Below, in pieces: positions 11,001 through 18,302 of a stretch of 18,302 nt of DNA. The stretch lies in contig NW_024468442.1 of assembly GCF_002104995.1 (NCBI RefSeq), forward strand, positions 1-18,302, in the 5' to 3' direction. The DNA comes from Linderina pennispora. Lineage: Eukaryota; Kickxellomycota; Kickxellomycetes; Kickxellales; Kickxellaceae. Below the pieces are notes generated by a model that saw nothing but the letters and a program-made list of their open reading frames with translations, had not been told where the DNA came from and searched no databases. How positions within the stretch are numbered: the first letter of the stretch is position 1; each line of letters starts with the position of its first letter. The position numbers and the translations under genes are program-made.

Positions 11001-13043
11001 CACTCCTTCCTGCCGCATACGCAGGATACTGGGATACTGGAACGCCCACTGCTTCTGGTTCATGTAGACCGTGTTAACCGCGAATCCGCTACCAGGTTCA
11101 AGGAGGTTGACCAAATTCTCGACCTTCTCGCAGAACAACTTCTCGTTAAACATCCCGCCACCAGCAAGCTCGACATAGTACCCGGCATTGCTGATAGCTG
11201 CGACAAAGTGCTCGTTGGACGTAGTCGGGGTCATCCCTGCAACCATCACAGGCGGGAGTCCAAGAGCGAGCGACATGCGGGTGCAAATATGAAGCCGACC
11301 GTCATGTGCGGTGCGAACAAGGCGTGGACCGAAAGCACTCTGCCATTTTGGTGCCGAGAAGACGTCGGATATATTCCGCTTGAACAAATCGGCCTTAGAC
11401 CCCATGCGCGACTTAGTGTTAGCAATAAGCGAGCTGGTGCTGATGACGGTTCTGCCATACCCGTCCAGAATGTCTCTGGTGTATTTCCCAAAGATGCTGA
11501 AGCCACCTGGACTGAAGTCGATGATAAACGCGGTATCAGTGCTGTTGACGGCTGCCGGCCAGTTGACACGGTGCATAGCCAGACTGTCAATCAAGAACCG
11601 AGTGAGATCAGCTTCGTCACGAAGGTCGTGCCCATCATCTCCACCATTGACTTGGATGCGAAGAGCGCTGGCATCGAAAGCCCACCCCTTGGAAGCCGCA
11701 CATTCGTACCCCGCTGGTGCGTAATCCCTTACGTGCTCACAGTGAGTTGGCACCGTCATTGCAAGTGGGCTAACGGCAGCAGCTGGCTTGCGTTGTGAGA
11801 ATTGGATGCGCGACTGACTCTGTGTTGGCAGGACGCTGTGCTTGTTAATAAGCTTTGCAAAGCAGGTGATGACATTCGGGTGGCCAGCAACGACAAAATC
11901 AGAGCGGCTGTTGATTAGAGCCAGGCTGACCCTTGATTCTCTGTCCGTGCGATCTTCATTGAATACAGCAATGAGTGACTCCAGCGTTTCTTGGGCCAGA
12001 CCACGAACTGAGATCATTATTGCCAATGAGCCAGCAGTTTGCAGCAGCGAAGATCCCGATATGCTGATGCCTGAAATGTTCGAAGACCAATTCTGTTGAC
12101 CAATCGAAGGCAACATAAGGAGAATACCAAGGGCGTTCTCGGTAGCAGCATAGAATGATGCCTCGTCAGTCACGGAAGCAAAGGCAGCAGCCATCGGTAG
12201 ACCCTGGCTGTGTCCGATTGCAACTACAGAAGGAGAGATAAATGGCTAGTAACGGCGAACACCGGCATTGTTGCATACACTGGAACCAGTGATGAATGAT
12301 GTGTGCTTACCATTAAAGCGTGAGACGAGGTCGCCAGGGCTCATATTGAGTGTCTTATACAAGACAACCACATGCATCGTCTGAATCAGTCCTAGCATGG
12401 GCGTATTGACTGGTGCAGTCAGCAGATACTTGGCGTCAGGCATTGCGTCGGGAGAAGCAAGCCAGGCAGCAATGTCCAGTGGGCATGAATGGGCTTTCGC
12501 CAATAGGGGGTCAGCGGATTCGCGCTTGAGGAAGTCAGACATATGAGTGACAAAGTCTGACAGCAGCGGGCCATAAACATCGAGAAGCCATGCTGCTTCG
12601 TCAACGTAGCTGTCTGCTCCGCCCTGCCCACCAAACATGGCAGCAAGTTTTATGCCTGGGTCTGAAAAGATAGCAGGAACAGGGACTTCGGGCAGCAACT
12701 GACGCGCCTCAAGGGTGTTCCAAACCGAGTAATACCCCTTCAGGACGGTTCGCGCTTGCTCAGCAGACAGGTTCAGCTGCTGGACCACAACGTGGATGTT
12801 CTCATCAGGACAGAATTCTTGGTGGAAGTGAAGAAATACGGCGACGGCAACATCGGGCTACGGGAGCTGCAGTACGCCAAAAAGAGTGCGACGAGTTCGA
12901 TTTCCATGGAAACAGCAGGAGGACCGCCATCCAGAAAAGACGTAGCGAGTTCCTTGGCGACAAGGAAGTTGTCCCCAGGAATGGGGATGCTGGTTGACAC
13001 TCCGCCATGTGCGAGTGCAACCTTGCAGGTAAAACAGGTTCAT
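2055..13043 (-). CDS. Single-chain fungal type I fatty acid synthase (beta-alpha fusion, no PPT domain)
   Basis: This cytosolic megasynthase makes long-chain acyl-CoA from acetyl-CoA, malonyl-CoA and NADPH. Exon 1 is 13043-12311 and exon 2 is 12223-2055, giving about 3633 residues once two one-base frame breaks in exon 1 are allowed for. Approximate domain order: AT 130-490 (FGGQG at 137; GHSQG with Ser250); ER 555-910 (GGRGGGHHS near 715); DH 1260-1650 (catalytic-type His near 1560); MPT 1657-2095 (FTGQGSQ, GHSLGE with Ser near 1800); a Ser/Glu-rich linker; ACP 2180-2350 (AGKST, phosphopantetheine Ser near 2213, codon at 6320-6318); KR 2605-2910 (GCGKGSIG, Tyr near 2770); KS 2945-3565 (VGACATS with Cys near 3235; His near 3441 and 3482). 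The chain ends just after KS, where yeast Fas2 continues into its phosphopantetheinyl transferase domain. The start at 13043 has A at -3 and gives an N-terminus like yeast Fas1 in length. The ACP must be activated by a separate PPTase (inference). Confidence 0.96.
12224..12310 (-). other. Intron in FAS, 87 nt, just before the AT active site
   Basis: On the minus strand the donor is G|GTAAGC (from 12310) and the acceptor is a pyrimidine-rich run ending CTGTAG (12224). Splicing joins SRFN to VAIGHSQG, matching the yeast Fas1 path into GHSQG. The length is a multiple of three and the intron holds an in-frame TAG (12248-12246), so an unspliced message would stop before the AT nucleophile. Confidence 0.9.
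12855..12857 (-). other. Frameshift point in FAS exon 1 (one base missing)
   Basis: Upstream, one frame gives FLVAKELATSFL...LFLAYCSSRS, matching the Fas1 N-terminal domain. Downstream, another frame gives PDVAVAVFLHFHQEF and runs into the AT domain. The frames change at a CCC run at 12857-12855; one more C would join them. No intron could fit in this gap. Confidence 0.8.
13019..13026 (-). other. Probable frameshift point near the FAS start codon (one extra base)
   Basis: The ATG at 13043 reads MNLFYLQ, then goes out of frame with VALAHGGVSTSIPIP, which corresponds to the LTLSHGS segment near the start of yeast Fas1. Removing one G from the GG at 13022-13021 joins them, placing His at residue 12 against about 13 in yeast. 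An unseen upstream exon is the alternative. Confidence 0.55.
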
Positions 13044-13158
13044 TCTGCAGGATAAGTTGAAGTGGGTTCAGAAAGAGTTAATTCTTGAGTGGTTGAGCTG
13101 TGCAATGTTTGCAAGAAAAGTGAGATAGGGAATCAGCGTTGCATGGCAAATGAGCAAG

Positions 13159-13164
13159 TTTATA
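13159..13164 (-). promoter_or_regulatory. TATA box of the FAS promoter
   Basis: GTGTATAAAC is read on the minus strand around 13167-13158, with TATAAA at 13164-13159, about 116 nt upstream of the FAS ATG. That spacing allows a 5' UTR of roughly 80 nt. No clear CATGTG inositol/choline-type E-box was found in this upstream region. Confidence 0.4.
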
Positions 13165-13763
13165 CACAATTTTGACAAGCTGCATACACGTAAAATGGTG
13201 TTGCAAAGCTGGCCAAATGGTCAGTGGTCCTCCAAGTGTGTGAAATTTCTCAGGGGCGTTGGTGGGGCATGACTGTGACACCATACAGGCAATTTCACAG
13301 AAATATCGCCTCCATTGTATCCTTCCTTTCCTAGGCCAGAAAAGCCGCCTACGACAGGAGTGTCTCTTTTCAAATTTGGAAATTGTGTACATGCAGGAAG
13401 GAACAAAGAAAAAGTGCGTGTATGGGCAAGGTGCGGAAAATGGCTGTTGACATCATAGCCCCCTACAATGCTCTCCAGGCCACTGCGAGAATCACATACA
13501 GTGCCTTTTCACACCTAAAATATATTCAAAAGTGAAATGCTGGAGGGTTTGCATATTTAGACCAGGTCTATGTTGGGATAGTAGAGACCCACTGCTGAGT
13601 ATTTAGTTCTCTTAGGAAATTTATGTGAGCTGGGCTTCCAAATTGCATTGTGAAGGCTGTGACAAAGCCTGATGCCATGGTGTGGTATATAATCATATTG
13701 AAGACGATGACATACCCACATTATCACCAAAGCTATGATGCATACGAATGCGTGCAGAAGAAG
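13165..13763. other. FAS upstream region, no gene seen
   Basis: This is AT-richer, non-coding-looking sequence between the FAS TATA box and the 3' end of the small minus-strand gene. It contains a perfect short inverted repeat, TAGACC-A-GGTCTA (13558-13570), and a TATATAA on the plus strand near 13685 with no gene behind it. I see no tRNA, no convincing box C/D snoRNA and no repeat. Confidence 0.5.
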
Positions 13764-13792
13764 GTATATATGTATATCGGCTCAAATATATA
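13764..13792 (-). terminator. AT-rich 3' end element of the small gene
   Basis: The minus strand carries ATATATT and TACATATATA within about 30 nt, 40-70 nt downstream of the proposed stop at 13837-13835. TATATA/TACATA-type motifs act as efficiency elements for 3' processing in yeast. The spacing fits the longer model of the small gene better than the early stop at 13951. Confidence 0.35.
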
Positions 13793-13834
13793 ACGAAAGC
13801 GATACCAAAAGATCCGACGAAAAACAAAGAGGTA

Positions 13835-14196
13835 TTACGCGTGCTTGGGGAACAGCAGCAGGTGGTCGTTTATGCTGAGTGTGCTCTTGACACTGGCGTC
13901 ATCCCGCTTCTTGTCACAGAAGAGCGGCAAAAAGTATCGAATTCGGCCTTCTAAACTGTCTCCTTGGCCGCATCCTCGCCATCAGCCTTGGTGATCTGCT
14001 TCAGCAACGCAAGGGAAATGTTCAGGGCGGGCAGGCGCAGGGTTGTAGTCTTGGTGGCCAGCTCACCGAGCACCTCTGTGAAGCGTGGCAGACAGATCTG
14101 GGGCATTGGCAGCCAGAGCGCTAAAGAGTTTAGCAAGTCCGATACATCAAGGGCGATGTCGTTGGTGCAAGGAACATTGGTACCACTGGCAGCCAT
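13835..14196 (-). CDS. Small uncharacterised protein (about 120 residues after one frame correction)
   Basis: I do not recognise the family. The ATG at 14196 has A at -3 and opens a frame with strongly GC-ending codons, giving MAASGTN and then a helix-prone, leucine-rich stretch (DVSDLLNSLALWLPMPQ, LPALNISLALLKQI). That frame stops at 13953-13951 after 81 residues (GEDAAKETV). Immediately beyond, the frame one base away reads GRIRYFLPLFCDKKRDD and continues with the same codon style to TAA at 13837-13835. That alternative frame is closed upstream by a TGA near 13983, so the change must lie between 13983 and 13951. I therefore annotate a 120-residue protein with one missing base; the shorter 81-residue version remains possible. 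There is no signal peptide or clear membrane segment. It is divergent from the mannosyltransferase gene across a 528-nt shared upstream region. Confidence 0.55.
13951..13983 (-). other. Likely frameshift interval in the small gene
   Basis: The 81-residue frame ends at TAG here, while a neighbouring frame with coding-like, GC-ending codons begins and runs 38 codons further. One extra base, for example in the AAGG near the end of the first frame, would join them. This rests on coding character rather than homology, so it is weaker than the other frame breaks. Confidence 0.45.
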
Positions 14197-14724
14197 ATTC
14201 GCCAGGATGAGCCTACAGACTGTAGGATGGCGAATGGGTCGTAGAGGATCAGTCTTAGTGGTCGTGGGGTTAGCAGCTGCTGTTTTAAAAATAAAGCGCA
14301 CATATGCGTCGCTTCGACTTTTTTGGGAGTACAATGGCGAGGGGGGTAAGAATGTGAGTGCTGCGGTCTACTGTTTCTGGAGCACCCTGTTTTCAATGTG
14401 CCTATTTCAAGCATCAACGGTTCTCACTGCTGCAAGGCAGACCGCCAAGCCGGGGCATGCAGAGATCGGCCAGCTGGGTGCGGGGTAGCAAACAACCCTT
14501 GGCTCGCACCTTGATTGCCTCCTTGCGCGACGCTAACCATATCGTGCGGGGGAGGCGATGTGCGAATCGCATGTGCTCTAAAAGTGGGTCTATTTCCAGC
14601 ACCTATGCTCAACGCTTTTTTGTCATCTCGCTCCAGACGCGATTTCACATTTTCCTTTCTCTTTTCCCTAAACACATTTCCCTTTCTAACGAGTGCTTGC
14701 TCTATTTCACGATTGAATGGACAG
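14197..14724. promoter_or_regulatory. Divergent promoter region between the small gene and the mannosyltransferase
   Basis: 528 nt separate the two start codons. Towards the mannosyltransferase side there is a pyrimidine-rich tract (about 14645-14690, CTTTC/CCCTTTC units) like those upstream of many fungal genes. A perfect 11-nt palindrome TGCGA-A-TCGCA lies at 14561-14571. No TATA box is clear for either gene. Frames open across this stretch look like chance or antisense readings. Confidence 0.4.
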
Positions 14725-17120
14725 ATGGAGCCGCACCATTTAAAACAGCGAGGTCGGCACCAGTCGCACGAACCAGCGACGGCATCGGTGCTCCCCTCTT
14801 ATTCCAACGACGACAGCGTGCCGTATGGGCGGGATCGCATGCCAGCAGAAGGATTCGACGCGTATGTATCTGACAGCAAGGTGCACAGCAAGCACAAGGC
14901 GTTCAGCACGGCTTATGCAGCGGCAGAGCCGTCCAGTAGCCAGGGCAGCGACAGGATGGCGGTACAGATCGGCGACCTGCACTTGTTCAGTCTGCGTGAC
15001 GGGGTTCCTGGGCTTTTGCGCAGCAAGGACGCGGCCATAGTGTTTCTGCTCACGCTAGCGTCGCTGTTCACCCGGCTGTACCAGATCGGGCGGCGGCCAA
15101 ACGTAACGTGGGACGAGGCCCACTTTGGCAAGTTCGGCGCGTACTACATAAACCACACGTTCTACCACGACGTGCACCCGCCGCTGGCAAAGATGATGGT
15201 GGCTCTGGCTGAGGTCATTGCTGGCCACAACGGCACGTTCCGGTTTAGCTCAGGAAAGAAGTACCCCGAGTACGTCGACTACACGCTGATGCGAGCGCAG
15301 ATCGCCATGTATGGTGTTGCGCTGGTGCCGCTGGCATTCCTGACATGCATACAGTTCAGGCTGAGCCGGCCCATGGCAACGCTGGCTGCGGTGTTTGTAT
15401 TGTTTGACAATGCGCTATGTGTGATGAGCCGGTTTATCCTGCTGGACGAGCCGCTGCTGTTTTTCACGGCCCTGACGCTGTGGAGCGCATCCAACTTCCA
15501 GAACCGCAACAAGCACGGGCCGCCGTACACGCGCGCGTGGTGGAGCTGGCTGGCCATGACGGGGTTCTCGCTTGGCTGCGTGATGAGCTCAAAGTGGGTC
15601 GGCCTGTTCTGTGTCATCATGGTCGGCATTGCCACTGCTGAGGATTTGGTGCGCAAGTACTGCGACATGATGCCGTGGCGCGAGTACGGAAGGCATTGGG
15701 TGGCCCGGGCGCTGTGCCTGATCCTGATTCCGCTGCTGGTGTACACGCTCACGTTCTGGATCCACTTCAAGGTTCTGTACAAGGCTGGCTCAGGCGACTT
15801 TAAGATGCCAGCCAACTTCCAGGCCAAACCTGAAGGGCAACATGCTAAACAGCCAGCCGTACGACATTGCCTACGGTGCGCTGGTGGATATCCGCGCTGT
15901 GTACAATGGCCCTGGCCTGCTTCACTCACACGTGCACCAGTACCCCAAGGGCTCCCGACAGCAGCAGGTTACGTGCTTCCCCCACCGCGACTCCAACAAC
16001 GTGTGGCAGCTGCGGCGACCGGCAGGGTCACCAGCCAATTACACGATCGATCCGATTGATTTTGTGCAGGACGGCGATATCATTCAGCTGACGCACAACC
16101 TGACTGGCGCGACGATCCGCGCGTCCAAGGGCATCCTAGCGCCGTTGACTGTCAGCCACTATGAGGTGGCGGCAGAGAACATCACCCACGCGACAGATGT
16201 TGGGCTGACCAACTGGAAGATCGAGGTTGTCAAGCAGAAGGCGAGTCGGGCTGGCAAGCGGATCCATGCGATGACAACGGTGTTCCGGCTGCGGCACGAA
16301 GACACTGGCTGCATCATGCGTGTGGGCGGGCGCAAGCTGCCCGAGTGGGGCTGGCACCAGTCCGAGGTGACGTGTCTGCCCGACAGCACGCGCAAGAAGA
16401 ACGTGAGGAGCAACGATGTGCTGTGGTACATTGAGCACAACACCAACACGCGGCTGGCCAAGGACGATCTGTCCAAGTACGTGAGCAGCAACTTCATCGT
16501 CGACATGGTGACGCTGAATATTGAGATGGGCAAGACCAACAATGCGCTGTCGCCGGACCGCGACAAGTACAACTCGCTGGAGAGCGACCCGTGGTCGTGG
16601 CCGCTGCTGACGTTCCCGATGCGCATGGTCGGGTGGGGCAACAAGACGATAAAGTACTACGAGATCGGCAACCCGATCCTGTGGTGGGCGTCGGCGCTTG
16701 CGTGCTTCCTGTATCCGTTCCGGCTCCTGTACTTTGTTCTGCGGTGGCAGCGGCAGGTGCAACGACTGGCCGCGCAGCGGGTTCCGCGAGTTCTGGGACA
16801 ACAGCAAGTTCCTGTGGGGCGGGTGGGCGCTGCACTACATTCCGTTCTTCTTGATGGGCCGTGTCACGTACATCCACCACTACTTGCCGGCGCTGTACTT
16901 TGCGCTGCTGCAGCTGGCGTTTGACATTGACTTTGCGCTGAAGCGCTGGCGGCGTGGTCGCTATCTGACTGTGGCGGCATGGGGCATTGGCGCAGCTGTG
17001 TTTGTCGTGTTTTTGTACTTTGCACCGTTCACCTTTGGGTGGAACAAGCCCATGAAGGAGCTGGCTGGGCGCCGGTGGCTCAAGACGTGGAACATCTACG
17101 AGGACATGTATGACATGTAG
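14725..17120 (+). CDS. Protein O-mannosyltransferase, PMT2-like (two frame breaks)
   Basis: This polytopic ER enzyme transfers mannose from dolichyl-phosphate mannose to Ser/Thr of secretory proteins. The hydrophilic N-terminus (about 100 residues) precedes hydrophobic segments starting near residue 105. The catalytic DE motif is Asp130-Glu131 in WDEAHFGKFG, followed by HDVHPPLAKM from 148. After LLDEPLLFFT and several membrane spans, the lumenal MIR repeats follow: LLHSHVHQYPKGS, QQQVTCFPHRDSNN, then KLPEWGWHQSEVTC. C-terminal spans include GWALHYIPFFLMGRVTYIHH. The GSGDFKMPANFQA and LPEWGW segments resemble yeast Pmt2 more than Pmt1 or Pmt4. Two one-base insertions (15826-15830 and 16756-16757) break the frame; removing both gives 797 residues, close to Pmt2's 759. 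The ATG at 14725 was chosen over an in-frame ATG at 14605 because the extra residues would be translated from the pyrimidine-rich leader. PMT2-type enzymes usually pair with PMT1-type partners. Confidence 0.92.
15826..15830 (+). other. Frameshift point 1 in the mannosyltransferase (one extra base)
   Basis: The first frame gives DFKMPANFQAK and then leaves homology. The next frame gives LKGNMLNSQPYDIAYG, matching the family after FQAN. One extra base in the AAACC run explains the break. Confidence 0.88.
16756..16757 (+). other. Frameshift point 2 in the mannosyltransferase (one extra base)
   Basis: The second frame ends its homology at LRWQRQ. The third frame resumes with NDWPRSGFREFWD and then the conserved GWALHYIPF. 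Skipping one G of the GG at 16756-16757 joins them, and with the first correction the whole gene becomes a multiple of three. Confidence 0.88.
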
Positions 17121-17331
17121 ACGCCTGTTTTACCGTTGTTTTAAAAAGACCAGAATTCGTCAAACCAGAAAAATAGTGCTCTTGGCAACAAAACCCCCAC
17201 TCCCAGGGCTTGCTTGGGCACGTCATGTGGATGCGAGCGCTGGCATTATTCTCCGGCTCCCTTTCACTCCAAGACACCACCTTTTTTCGATACCTTAATA
17301 GCTCCTGCGCAAGGAGAATTTCAGTCTGGAA

Positions 17332-18302
17332 ATGAGCGACCTCTTCGATGTTCTTGACCCGTGGGGCAACTCGAACGGTAGCAGCACTGGCGGTGGTGGT
17401 GGCGGCAGCGGCGGCAGCGGCGGCAACAGCACGGTAAATTCCGGGCTTGGTGCCGGACTGCCGGGCATGTCAGCCACCTCCATCCGCAATTGCCTTGGTG
17501 AGTAGCAGCAGCAAATCCTCGAGAGCGTGTAACAGCACCTGGCGCACTAAATTACGTATGCATTGTAGACAATGTCGTTCTGCCGCCCATATACACGATG
17601 GCATACTCTGCGACGATGAAGCCGGCGGTGGGGCGATTACGCGTGACGCTCTGCAACAGCTGCTGAGCATGACGGACATTCCGCGCGAGAGCATCAGCCG
17701 CATTCTGATGACAGCGGAGCCGAGCGGCGGCGGGGGCATTCTGACGCAGCGGACTTCAACCTGGCGCTGGCAATGGCGGCGATGGCGCAGAAGAACATGT
17801 CGCCGACGCTCGAATCCGTGGCCTTCCACAAGGACGACCTTCCATTGCCCGACATCTCCGGGCTGCAGGAGTTTGCGGCAAAGGCGGCTGGTGCGGTCAG
17901 CGGAGTGGCAGCTGGTGCAGCGTTCCCAGACGATTCTGGCGACCCCTGGTCGTCAGTGACCAAGACAAAGGCGGCTGCTGTTGGCACAGCGACTGCAGCG
18001 ATTGGGGCGGTGTCGGTTTCGGATTCGGCAGTGGCGGGCTCGGATGGCGCGGCGGTGAAGAAGGAGCGGTCGGCGGAGAGCAATGGGCGGGCGAGCGTTA
18101 GCAGCGCGAATACCGGGGCGGTTAGTGTGCCGACGATTAACATGGAGGCAGTGCAGTGGCAGCTGGACCTGGAGGATGTCAAGATCCAGGAGTCGGCAGA
18201 GAAGGGTGGGCTGGTGTTCAAGCACACAAACTACGAGGTGTCGACGCGCAGCTTTGGAGCGATGGTGGTGAGACGGTACAATGACTTCTTCTGGATCTCC
18301 AA
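17332..18302 (+). CDS. Mvp1/SNX8-like sorting nexin (partial, one intron, two frame breaks)
   Basis: Family members bind PI3P on endosomes through a PX domain, carry a BAR-type C-terminal region and drive membrane recycling and vacuolar sorting. Exon 1 is 17332-17497: MSDLFDVLDPWG, then a Gly/Ser-rich run. Exon 2 starts at 17569 with NVVLPPIYTMAYS, then an EH-like helical domain (ITRDALQQLLSMTDIPRESI; DFNLALAMAAMAQKNM), an Ala/Ser-rich linker with a second DPW (17941), and the start of PX: GLVFKHTNYEVSTRSFG and VVRRYNDFFW, where RRYNDF is the phosphoinositide-binding signature. The layout (DPW start, EH-like part, linker, PX) is typical of fungal Mvp1. Two single-base losses (about 17604-17609 and 17747-17752) interrupt the frame. 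The rest of PX and the BAR region lie past the right edge. The start is the first ATG of the frame, with the family-like acidic opening. Confidence 0.85.
17498..17568 (+). other. Intron in the sorting nexin, 71 nt
   Basis: The donor is GTGAGT at 17498, a likely branch site CACTAAA lies at 17545-17551, and the acceptor is TTGTAG ending at 17568. Without splicing, the frame stops at the TAG inside the donor region (GGT GAG TAG). Splicing joins RNCL to DNVVLPPIY in frame. Confidence 0.85.
17604..17609 (+). other. Frameshift point 1 in the sorting nexin (one base missing)
   Basis: The frame from the splice site gives LPPIYTMAYS. The conserved reading resumes one base out of phase with CDDEAGGGAITRDALQQ. 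One added base near 17604-17609 joins the two halves of the EH-like domain. Confidence 0.75.
17747..17752 (+). other. Frameshift point 2 in the sorting nexin (one base missing)
   Basis: The frame gives EPSGGGGILTQ and then loses sense. The next frame gives DFNLALAMAAMAQKNM and stays open into the PX domain. One added G at CAG|CGGAC would read TQADFNLA. Confidence 0.78.

Noticed and set aside
11208-11798. Plus-strand open frame of 196 codons opposite the FAS ER/AT part
   Set aside because: Antisense shadow of well-conserved FAS sequence; no motifs.
13237-13246. UAS-INO-like sequence TGTGTGAAAT upstream of FAS
   Set aside because: It matches 8 of 10 positions of the yeast inositol/choline element but lacks the CANNTG E-box core that the activator needs.
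13550-13750. Possible small RNA gene near a plus-strand TATATAA
   Set aside because: Motifs loosely like C and D boxes are present but not paired at proper ends, and no stable tRNA-like or hairpin structure is visible.
13748-13954. Plus-strand open frame of 68 codons downstream of the small gene
   Set aside because: Starts in an ATA/TAT-rich run, and the opposite strand shows better coding character (GC-ending codons) in the same interval.
13964-14488. Plus-strand open frame of 174 codons opposite the small gene
   Set aside because: It opens opposite the small gene and runs into the divergent promoter; composition looks like a reverse reading and no domain is seen.
17295-17489. Minus-strand proline-rich open frame
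   Set aside because: The polyproline is simply the reverse of the Gly/Ser codon run in sorting nexin exon 1.
1-18302. Programmed frameshifting as a genome-wide feature
   Set aside because: The sites share no slippery sequence, include both missing and extra bases, and sit in ordinary housekeeping genes; consensus error is simpler.

Overview
The window is nuclear DNA from a fungus. The evidence is a fungal type I fatty acid synthase (FAS), a protein O-mannosyltransferase with MIR domains, a sorting nexin of the Mvp1/SNX8 type, an SPX-domain protein, and short spliceosomal introns of 71 and 87 nt. The FAS beta and alpha parts lie on one polypeptide, which argues against an ordinary ascomycete and suits a basidiomycete or an early-diverging lineage. 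I cannot name the species.

Layout from left to right. (1) Minus strand, 1-1289: an SPX domain fused to an aspartoacylase/succinylglutamate desuccinylase-type metallohydrolase, cut by the left edge. (2) 1290-2054: its promoter and the 3' end of the next gene. (3) Minus strand, 2055-13043: a giant single-chain FAS of about 3633 residues in two exons, ordered AT-ER-DH-MPT-ACP-KR-KS, with no C-terminal phosphopantetheinyl transferase domain. (4) 13044-13834: the FAS upstream region, with no convincing gene. (5) Minus strand, 13835-14196: a small unrecognised protein. (6) 14197-14724: a shared divergent promoter region. (7) Plus strand, 14725-17120: a PMT2-like protein O-mannosyltransferase. (8) Plus strand, 17332 to the right edge: an Mvp1/SNX8-like sorting nexin with one intron, cut inside its PX domain.

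The genes do not form a pathway. They look like ordinary neighbours: lipid synthesis, ER glycosylation, endosomal sorting and phosphate-linked signalling. I see no mobile element, CRISPR array, RNA gene or biosynthetic cluster.

The strongest anomaly is eight places where reading frame is lost by a single base although homology or coding character continues at once in another frame: one in the SPX gene, two in FAS exon 1, one in the small gene, two in the mannosyltransferase and two in the sorting nexin. None falls in the 10.2 kb second exon of FAS. Consensus errors in an unpolished assembly are the simplest reading, but the uneven distribution deserves a check. The other points of interest are the SPX-hydrolase fusion, the missing PPT domain, an unusual KS active-site segment, and codon use in FAS that differs from its neighbours.
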